The notes under the pieces were generated by a model that saw only the letters and a list, made by a program, of their open reading frames with translations, was not told the DNA's origin and searched no databases. From Verrucomicrobiota bacterium (GTDB taxonomy: Bacteria; Verrucomicrobiota; Kiritimatiellia; CAIQIC01; JAGNIJ01), in assembly GCA_022710725.1 (NCBI GenBank), contig JAKLGK010000001.1, forward strand, positions 177,010 through 241,009: 64,000 bases of DNA. The letters are read 5' to 3'. Shown here piece by piece: positions 1 through 9,000 of this stretch. The position numbers and the translations under genes are program-made. Positions within the stretch are counted from its first letter, which is position 1. Each line of letters starts with the position of its first letter.

Positions 1-1423
1 TGCGCTCCATCTGGCCCAGGTGGTTCCAGACCATGCCCTGCCGCAGGAAACAGGCCTTGTCCCCGACCGACGCCCCCTGCTCGAAGGCCTTCAGCGCCTC
101 GGCCCACTCGCCCCAGGCCATGAGGGTGTCGCCCCCCATCGCGCAGGCGCCGCCCTGCTGCGGATGGCACTCCCAGATCCACAGGCCGAAGGAGTCCCTG
201 TCGCGCCAATGCGACAAGGTCCGCAGCGTGGCGATGCCGCTGAACAGGAGAACGACCGCGAGCAGCACCCGGAGCCAGCCCCCGCTCGATCCGCGCGCGC
301 GCCCCAGGGCGTCCATTGCCAGGACCACGGCCAGCGTAAGGCCGATCTGCGGGAGGTAAAGGAACCGGACGGCCACGCGCTCCGATCCTGACCACACGAC
401 GCCGCTCAACGGGAGCAGCAACGCCACGAACCACATCCAGCCCCACAAGGCCCACGGGGCCTTGACGCGAAGCTTCCACAGCAGCGCCGTGACCCCGGCC
501 AGCGCGCCCAATCCAGCGGCCATTTTCCACCCGCTCCACAGGAGATCGTCCTGCAGGGGCGCCAGGCCGGCCGGCCAGACCAATTTCACGAGGTAAAACA
601 GGTAATGCACGGGAATCATCGCGAGGCGGTATCCGGCGGAGACCGGGATGAGGGCCTGATCCCCCGCCTGCGCCCGGAGGGCCATGCCGGCCAGGAGCAA
701 GCCCAGCAACCAGAAGGCCCACTTCTCCGCGACCAGCCGCCCGGCGTCTTTCCAGAAGCGATTCCAGTCCGTGCGGCCCAGCGGCCAGATGTCCAGCAAG
801 ACCAGGGCGACCGGCATCACGAGGACCACCTGCTTGGCCATGCCGCCGAGGAGCATGCAGAACCAGGAGAGGAAGATGCACGAGGGAGAGGAGGAGGCTT
901 GGCGGGAGGCGGTGTAGAACCAGAGCCCGAGCAGGAAGAACAGCCCGCTCAACACGTCCTTCCGCTCCGTGATCCAGGCCACGCTCTCGACCCGCGCGGG
1001 ATGGAACGCCCAGAGCAGCGCCGCCGCCAGGGCCAGGCCGCCGCGCCCCGTCCAGCGGCGGATCAGCAGGAAGACCAGGCCGGCGTTCAGCGAGAAGAGG
1101 ACGACGTTCGCGAGATGGAAACTCCACGGCGACCCGCCGGAAATCTCCATGTCCAGCATGAAGCTGATCCAGAGCAGCGGCGCCCAGTAGCCGGCATGGA
1201 CCGCCGTCCAGGCCGAACGGATGCCCGGCCAGGTCAGCCCGCCCTGGACCAGCGGGTTGTCCTCCACGAAATACCGGTCGTCCACGAGGCTGAAATCGTG
1301 CCCGATGCTCGGGGCATACAGCACGAAGGCCGCCGCCATCGCCGCCAGGCCGGCCAGCGCGCAGCGGCCCTTCCTGCCGGAGATCCATTCTTGTGCAGCC
1401 CGCGAGAACATATCGCTCTTCAT
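1..1423 (-). CDS. TMTC-like GT-C membrane glycosyltransferase with TPR (3' end outside window)
   Basis: Read directly from the reverse complement, this frame stays open from ATG at 1423 to the window edge (474 codons), so the gene is partial. An N-terminal transmembrane segment is followed by an acidic loop (VDDRYFVEDN), then HPARVESVAWITERKDVLSG and many hydrophobic segments. This is the pattern of TMTC/PMT-like O-glycosyltransferases, which transfer a lipid-linked sugar on the outer face of the cytoplasmic membrane. Near the window edge the sequence becomes soluble and helical (WGEWAEALKAFEQG), which fits the start of a TPR array. Its ATG shares one base with the stop of the upstream gene (TGATG), so the two are probably translationally coupled. 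Acceptor and sugar are unknown. Confidence 0.85.
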   Translation of the reverse strand, partial: MKSDMFSRAAQEWISGRKGRCALAGLAAMAAAFVLYAPSIGHDFSLVDDRYFVEDNPLVQGGLTWPGIRSAWTAVHAGYWAPLLWISFMLDMEISGGSPWSFHLANVVLFSLNAGLVFLLIRRWTGRGGLALAAALLWAFHPARVESVAWITERKDVLSGLFFLLGLWFYTASRQASSSPSCIFLSWFCMLLGGMAKQVVLVMPVALVLLDIWPLGRTDWNRFWKDAGRLVAEKWAFWLLGLLLAGMALRAQAGDQALIPVSAGYRLAMIPVHYLFYLVKLVWPAGLAPLQDDLLWSGWKMAAGLGALAGVTALLWKLRVKAPWALWGWMWFVALLLPLSGVVWSGSERVAVRFLYLPQIGLTLAVVLAMDALGRARGSSGGWLRVLLAVVLLFSGIATLRTLSHWRDRDSFGLWIWECHPQQGGACAMGGDTLMAWGEWAEALKAFEQGASVGDKACFLRQGMVWNHLGQMER

Positions 1424-3060
1424 CAACGCGGCCCCGCATCCAGGCCCGGAAATACAAGGACCTCCGCCGGCGCCGCGACATTATGAAAGTTTCCGTACAG
1501 TATAGTGAGCACGTTTCTAATCACGACCTGATTCTGGTCCGGAAATCCGATCGCCAGGTCTCCCTCCAGATTCATGTCCGCGGGCGTCCCCCGGACATCA
1601 AAGGAATAGCCGGGGATGGAGAGCCGGGGCCTGACCGTGGCCTCCACCCAGCCCAGGTATTGCGCCCAGGGGCGGTGCATCGCGTGCAGCCGGTTGCCGA
1701 TCTGCCGCACCTGCCATCCGTTGACGGCCGCCAGCAGGAGCAGGCCGGCGCACGCGCCGATCATCCTTTTTCGGCCAACGAGAGTAACATCGACCCGGGA
1801 ACACAGCCACGCCAGGCCCAGCAGCGCCGGAAAATAGTCATAGTACGGGACTTGCATGGCATAGGCCGGGCGGCCGAGCAGGTTCATGGCCGCATAGGCC
1901 GCCACGAGGAAGGCCACGAACCTTCCAAAAGGCCAGCCGGACCCGTTTCGTTGAGACCGCAGGCCCGGCCACAGGACGGCCAGCAACCCCGCCCACAAGG
2001 CGCCGGCCAAAAGAGTCGCCGGCGGCAATCCCCCCGGCCAGTCCGCCCATGCCGAACGCGATCCGACGCTGCAGATCAACTGGTCCTGGCGCGGCAATAG
2101 GATGTGCTGCGCCCAGCCTGAAAGGAAGGAAGGCAGGTCCGCCAGGCCCGCCGCGACGGAGGCTCCGGCGGGCGCAGACCACCAGAAAAACCGATCGCAC
2201 CGAAGCGCGTGGCGCGCGTAGAGCGCCGCGTAGACGAGGATGGGCGCCAGCAGGGACGCGACCCACCGCCGGCGCCCGGCGTCCGGCCGCCGGCCGAAGG
2301 TCCAAAACCCGTGGGCGGCCATGCCGACGCCGGCGATGACCGCGATTTCATGCGCCAGCATCGCGCCGATCATGGAGAACCCGTATACCCAGAACCATCG
2401 CGCGCCGGCCTGGTCCATCTCCATCTGGCCCCGGGCATGCAGGGCCAGGAGAAGCAGGCCATATCCCAGCATGTAGCCGCCCAGGTGGCTCCAGGTGACC
2501 AGTTCGAAATTCGACATCAACAGCGCAAACCAGAGGGCGAACCCGCAGGCCAGGACCGATCGCCGTGTGCGCCACAGGATCTCAAACAGCAGGTAGGACA
2601 CGGCCAGGTGCACGCCCAGGTTGGCCGCGTTCCACAACCGGAAATCGCGCCGGAACGCGGCGTTCTCGAGGGCCAGGCCGGCGAACAGGAGCGGCCGGTA
2701 GAGCACCTGGTCGCCCTTGAAATACTGCCGGCGCGCGCCGTAATCGAGCAAGCTCAAGCCCGAAGCCAGCGTCGTCTGCCCCTGGAGTTCCGCGAAATAG
2801 CCAAGCTGATCGGATTCGAAAATCCGCGTCAGCGCCGGGCGATAGGCCAGCGTCCCGCAGAGAATCAGCAACCCGGCGAACGGCAGGCGCGGGGACCAGC
2901 GCCTCCTGCTCCCGCCGGACCGTTCTTCTTTCCATTCCTCGTTCAAACGAGCGTCCGCCGCTGGCGCCTGCGAAGGGTGGCCGCGCGGACGCTTGTCACA
3001 GGGAGCCATCATCCTGACGGATGCTAGATCAGCCGCCCGCCCCGGGCAAAAACATTCCAT
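1423..3060 (-). CDS. Polytopic GT-C-like membrane protein without TPR
   Basis: A 545-residue protein with about ten hydrophobic segments and no recognisable TPR. A short exposed segment near the N-terminus (RIFESDQLGYF) sits where GT-C enzymes carry their acidic catalytic loop. Related genes around it are clearer members of that superfamily, so glycosyl transfer from a polyprenyl donor is the best inference; no enzyme motif is decisive. The first 40-50 residues are charged and of low complexity, and Met17 or Met18 (starts at 3012 or 3009) are reasonable alternative starts. The gene begins 7 bp after the giant surface-protein gene and is coupled to the next gene by TGATG, so the three are likely co-transcribed. 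Confidence 0.75.
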   Translation of the reverse strand: MECFCPGRAADLASVRMMAPCDKRPRGHPSQAPAADARLNEEWKEERSGGSRRRWSPRLPFAGLLILCGTLAYRPALTRIFESDQLGYFAELQGQTTLASGLSLLDYGARRQYFKGDQVLYRPLLFAGLALENAAFRRDFRLWNAANLGVHLAVSYLLFEILWRTRRSVLACGFALWFALLMSNFELVTWSHLGGYMLGYGLLLLALHARGQMEMDQAGARWFWVYGFSMIGAMLAHEIAVIAGVGMAAHGFWTFGRRPDAGRRRWVASLLAPILVYAALYARHALRCDRFFWWSAPAGASVAAGLADLPSFLSGWAQHILLPRQDQLICSVGSRSAWADWPGGLPPATLLAGALWAGLLAVLWPGLRSQRNGSGWPFGRFVAFLVAAYAAMNLLGRPAYAMQVPYYDYFPALLGLAWLCSRVDVTLVGRKRMIGACAGLLLLAAVNGWQVRQIGNRLHAMHRPWAQYLGWVEATVRPRLSIPGYSFDVRGTPADMNLEGDLAIGFPDQNQVVIRNVLTILYGNFHNVAAPAEVLVFPGLDAGPR

Positions 3061-3067
3061 CCGCCTG

Positions 3068-6000
3068 CTACGGGTTCATCAGCCGGGTCGGCGCGCTGTA
3101 GGGCAGCGCGTTGGTCCAGGTCCAGGCCGAGGCCGAGGCGCGGGTCCAGATGAGGAACCCGTCGTCCGGGGTGATGTAGAAGTCGTCGGCCAGCCCCGCG
3201 CCCGCATAGTACCATTTCTGTTCGGTCGTATTGTACCAGACGTCCCGGCCCGTGCTCTTCAGCTCGCGGTTGAGCTTGCGCAGGCGGTCGGAGATCAAGG
3301 AGTTGGGCCCGCCCTGGAACCCGGATTCGACCAGGTTCATCTGGCTCGGTTTCAGCTTCGCGGGCACGCGCATGTTGACCAGGTTATACGCGTGCGGCTC
3401 GATCACTTGTTCCTGGATGTTCGTCGGCACGCGGCCGAGATGGATCATCAGCCGGGTCTCGCTGGTGTTCGTCGGGATGACAACCACGAAGCCCTCGTCG
3501 GTCGGCAGCGATCGGTAGTCGGCCGGCTGGTTCAGGCCGCCCCACCCCGTGCCCGTCCGCCACTGGTTCGACGCGCCCCAGTCCAGCAGCCAGACGTCCT
3601 TCTTCACGACCTCGTTGCTGGCGCGGTTGTACCAACTGACGATGGTGCTGTCCGGGTCGGTGTACATCGAGCCGGCCGGCAGCTCGTGCCCGAGGACGTT
3701 CTGCAGGGTGTTGCTGTCCGGGATCACCGAGAGCCCGATCCAGTTCTGGCCAGGATAGAGCCAGACGGTCTTCATGCCGTAGACCTCTTCGCTCGCGACG
3801 CGCGGGGACCGGTCGATCAGCCAGCGGTCCGCGGACGCCGCGCGGAAGAACCGCATGGTGTCCACCATCAGCGTCGGCGCGGCGCGGGCGACGTCGCCGG
3901 TGTCCGGCAGCGCGTTCGTCCATCCGCTTTCGACCAGCGCCCACTGGTTGGACAGGCTGTCGGAGAAGCTGATCGCGTCCGCGAACAGCAGGTCGTATTC
4001 CCGGCTGACGCCGCCGCTGGCGTTGGTCGCGGCCTTCCAGTAGATCTCCGGGAAGCGGATGCCGCCGGAGCCGACCTGGACCATGCCCTGGGTGACGTTG
4101 AAGCCGGGCAGCACGATGGTGAAGGTGTCGGACAGCGGGCCGAGGTTGCCCGCCTGGTCGCGGCCGGCGACGCGGAACTTGTAGGTCGTGTCGAAGATCA
4201 GGTTCGTGACCGTCACGTTGGTGACGGACATGTTGGTCAGGGCCGCGTCGTAGGTCTTGTCCACGTACGGGCTGCCCGTGGTGGGCTCGGTCTCGTCGTC
4301 GGTGTAGTAGACCCGGTAGGTATCCCACGCCGAGAGCACGGCGTAGGAGGGCGCGGCCCGCTCGCCCGCGTTCGTCGCCGCGGTCCACTGCACGATGGCC
4401 TCGGAGGTCGGGTCCTCGCCCTCGATGGCCGTCACGTTGGCGATCACCGGCGGCGGGTTGGTGTCGATCCGCACGAGGAAGGCGGAATTGTTGCCGTTGG
4501 TGCGGTCGTTGGCGCGGTCGTTGTCGTCGTCGACGGAGAACACGAAACCCGTCAGCACGCCCTGGCAGCCGGCGACGTTGAAGACGTTCTGGGTGCCCGC
4601 GCCAAGCGACGTCCCGTCCGTCATCTGTGACGGCTCGGAGGCGCTGTAGGACGGCGCGACAGCGCGGTACTCGTACACGCCGGAGGCGTCCACTGCGGCG
4701 TTCCAGAACGACGTGATCGCCGTCGCGCTCAACCAGATCGGGTCGGCGGAGATGAGCTCCAGGTCGTCGAGGAAGATCCCGGGCGAGCCGTCGGTCCCGA
4801 CCCGCACCAGGCGCAGGGTCACGCCGTTCTCGATCCAGTCGACGTCCCAGTCGTACCGCTGGTAGCTGTCGCTGGTGACCGTGTTGGTGCCGCAGCCGGT
4901 CCACTCCGCGCCGTCCCACCGCTCGACGGCCAGCTCGCGGCTGGCGCCCGCGCTGCTCAAGCGGGCGTAGACGGACAGGGTGCCGGGGTTGTCCCGCGCG
5001 GGCAGCTCGAAGTACTGGCCCACGCCGGCGACCGTCATGCCGCCCTTCCGCACGCCGCTGCGCGGGTCGCCGATGTTGACGTAGCCCGTGCCATGCCACA
5101 CGCCGGTCCCCAGGCCGTTGGTGATGGGGATGTCCCATGGCTCTCCGCTCCCCTGGATCGGCCAGCCCTCGGACGCTTCGAAGCCGGTCTGCAGGATCGC
5201 GGAGCCCGAGGCCGCGGCCCCGACGACCGTGATGTCGCCCAGCGCCGGGCCGAGCACGTCGTCGTCGTAGACCGCGAAGAGGCCGTACTGCTGGTTGGTC
5301 AGCACCATCTGGTCGTTCACGCGGTCCATGTCGGCGTCCGGCACCGTGGCCTCAACCTTGTTCGTGTGCGCCGTGAACAGGTCGCCGATCTGGTTGTAGG
5401 TCAGGCTGTTGAATCGCCAGACATTCGTCGTAAGGCCCGCCGCCGCCAGCGGGGAACTCTCGTCTGCGCTGAACTCGGTCTTGTTGGACTGGATGACCGA
5501 GCCGATGGTCACCGACATGTTCCAGCTGGTGCTCATGGAGCCGCGCGACACCCCGCTCGGGTCGGTGGCGCCCAGGCTCAACCGCAACGGGTTGGAATCG
5601 GACAGGGCCGCCAGGTTCCCGTCCGCCGTCCGGAACACGCGGTTCGTCGTGTCGCCGGACGAGTAGGTGTTGCTCGTGCCGACGGTGATGTGGAGGTCGC
5701 GCAGCGTCGCCACGATGCCGGACACGGAGTAGATGTCCGCGAGGGCCGGCGCGTTGGTGTCGTCGTCGAAGACGTAGAACCGCAGCGGCTCGTTGACCAG
5801 GATGCCTCGGCTGCCGTACGTGTCCTGGCCGCCGGCGGGCGGGTCGGCCGTGTACTCGCCGCTGCTCTGGTCCTCGTTCTCGCCGCCGAGGGTGATGTAG
5901 TAGGTGTAGGCGTCGATGTCCAGGTTGGTGACGCTGAACGCGCTGTACTGGTAGCTGGTGACGCTGCCGTCGCCGCTGTTCCCGTAGAAGTTGGTGAAGA

Positions 6001-9000
6001 CGCGGTCAAACCCGAATGCGTTGGTCGCCGCGCCGATGCTCAACGGGTCCCAGTTGGGCGAGACGCGCCCCTTGGTGCCGGAAATGTTCTGCACCGAGGA
6101 CGGGTCGTTCGTCACGAACATGCCGGTCGCGTCCGTCCACCGCACGGCGAAGTCGATCGGGTCGTTCGTGTTCGCGAGTTCCCCGTCGTAGACGTTGGTC
6201 TTCGTCAGGCTCTTGTCCCACCCGGAGTAATTGGTCCCGATGTACACCAGCGCCGCGGTCGGCGGCACTGGGGCCGACGGGTCGTCCTCCCCGCCCAGGA
6301 CCATGGTCTCGTACCAGTTGGTGCCGATCCGGATGTGGTCGAAGAAACATTCGCCGGCATTCCCGCCGGCGTCCGCCGAGCCCGCCTCGAGGAAGAGGTA
6401 ATCGAGCTTGTCGATGCCGCCGATGCTCCGCTCCATGTCCCAGCCGTCGGCCACGCCGGTCGGGCCGGGTTCCTGCATCGAGAAGATATCCGTGACGGTA
6501 TAGTACCAGGCCTTGACCTGCAGCAGGTCGGTGTCGAAGTCGTACTTGATGGCGATGAGGTACGGGTTGCCCGCGTTCAGGTCCCAATCCGTCGTCTGCA
6601 CGGTCTGGTTGCTGTACAGGTTCGGGATCGAGATGCCGAGGTCCAGCCCGTCGTTCCGGGTCTTGCCGACGCCGAAGGCCTGGAAGCCGTAGTTGGCGTT
6701 GGTGCCGAAGCTGACGCCCCAGAACCGGGAGGCGTTGTTCTCCCCGCCCTGCATGATCCACATGGCGTACAGCTGCCCGCTGGTGATCGCCTCGAACTGC
6801 CGCTTGATCGCCGAGCGCTTGCCGTTGGAGTCGACGTCGAACTTCGCCTTGCGCGTGTAGTCGCCCTCCTGCGCGGGCAGCAGCTGCAGCGACACGCTGA
6901 AGTTCAGGTCGTCGATCCAGATGTCGCCCTCGTCCCACGCCCCGGACCACGCGCCCTCCCACCCCGTCCCGCCGTTCGCGCCGGCCAGGTTGTTGAAGTC
7001 CGCGTAGCTGTTGAACGATTCCTTGATGACCCGGCTGGCCCTCGCCCAGGTGGTGTCGTTCGCCGTCGGGATCGTCGCCGCCGTCCGGTAGTTGTACGTC
7101 TGCGCGTGGCTCGCGTCCCAGTTGTACGGGATGATCGAGAAGTTGTACTGCGTGTTCGGGGACAGGTTGTACGCCGAGAACGACGTCCCCGCGACCAGCC
7201 CGGTGACCGTGTCGCTGCCGAACGTGTCGCCGACAACGTAGGCCCGCCCGTCCGTCGGCGTGCCCGCGGGGTCCGTGCCCTGCCGGATGAGGATCATGTA
7301 CGCGTCCGCGCCCGCCGCCGCGCTCCACGACAGGTCGATCTGCGACTTCGAAACCGCCGTCGCCGCGAAGCTGCCCGCGTGCGCGGAGGGCTCCGTGGAG
7401 AGCGTGTAGAGGTTGGTCACCGGCGCGCCGGCCGTCAGGTAGTTCTCCGACCCGCCCGACCCGTTGAGCTCGAACGCGGCGAAGTGGTAGAGCGTCTCCG
7501 CGGACAGCCCCGTCAGGTCCTCGCTCGTGCCGGAATCCAGGTACAGGGCCTTCGACGCCGCGCCCACCGCACCCGCCGAGCCCCAGGCCGGATCGGCCGC
7601 GTAGGTCGTGCCGTCCGTCGGCTCCTCCGCCGCCGCGCCAGAGCGGCCGACGAGCAGCACGTTCGCCCCGTCGCCGCGCGTCCAGCCCAGGCTCATCGTC
7701 GTCGAGTCCACGGCCGTGATCGCCAGCGCGGTCGCCGCCGCCGTCGGCGCGTCGTCCAGCGTGGTCTGGCTCGCCGGGTTGCCCGAGGCCGCGTTGGTGT
7801 TGTAATTCTCGCTGCCGCCCGAGCCGTTGTACTCGTAGACACGGAAATGGTAGACCGTGTCCGCGCTCAAGCCCGTCACCGGCACGGAGCTGCCGCTGCC
7901 GTTGTAGACCACGAAGTTGCCGGTCCCGATCTCGGCGCCGTCCCCGAAGTTCGGGTCCGCCGCGTATGGGACCGCGTCGTCCGGATCGTCGTCCACCGCG
8001 GCGCCCGCGTGCGCCACGACCACCCGGTTGGCGCCGTTGCCCGGCGTCCAGCCGACGGTCATCGAGGTCACGCCGACCACGCTGAACGCGACCGTGGTCG
8101 CCTGCACCGTCGGCTCGGAGGTGTTCGGCGTGAAGGTCAGGACCAGGTTGCCGCCGCTGGCGCCCAGGGTGAACGCGCCGCCGTCCGTGTCGGTGGACCA
8201 GTAGGTGTTGGTGTTGACCGTGAAGTTCGCGGCGTCCGCGATGCCCCCCACGATCAGGTTCCAGCTGTAGCCGGCGCCCGAGTTGAAGTTGGAGAGCTGG
8301 CTGTCCTCGACGTAGATCGTCGTCGTCGCGTTGATCGTCGCCGCGCCGTCGTTCTCGATGAAGTCGCGGTCGGAAGTGTCCGAGGCGTCGCCGAGCCGGA
8401 ACCGGCCCGCCGAGCCGTCGTTCATCGTCAGCGAAGCGACTCGCAGCCGCGCCCGCGCGGCCGCGTTCGGGTTCGGCCGGACCGTGCCGTTGACCGTCAG
8501 GGCGCTGACCCGGCCGCCGCCCATCAGCGTCGCGCCGGCCGCCACGGTCACCGCCGACGCGGTGTTCGTGCCGTTCTGCGCCAGGATGCCCGCGTTGATC
8601 GCCGTGGCCCCGTTGTAGGAGTTGCTGGCGGTCAGGATCACGGCCCCGTCGGCCTGCTTGGTCAACGTCCCCGTGCCGCTCATCACGCCCGCGTACGTGC
8701 CGGTCGTGACCTGGTCGAAGACCACGGCCGAGTTGTTCGTGATCGCCCCCTGCAGGCCCGCCGCGTGGCCCTGGAGCGTGCCCGCGCTCACCGTCGTCCC
8801 GCCGGCATAGGTGTTCGTGCCCAGCAGGATCATCGTGCCGGCGCCCTTCTTCTCCAGGCCGCCGTCGGAAATAACGCCCGTGATCGTGACCGCGTTGGAA
8901 TTCGTCACCACCCGCATGCCGGCGCCCAGCCCGACCGTCCCGCTCAAGGTCAGGCCGCCCGTGCTGTTCTCCGCCAGCCCGACGCCGCCGTTGATCACCA

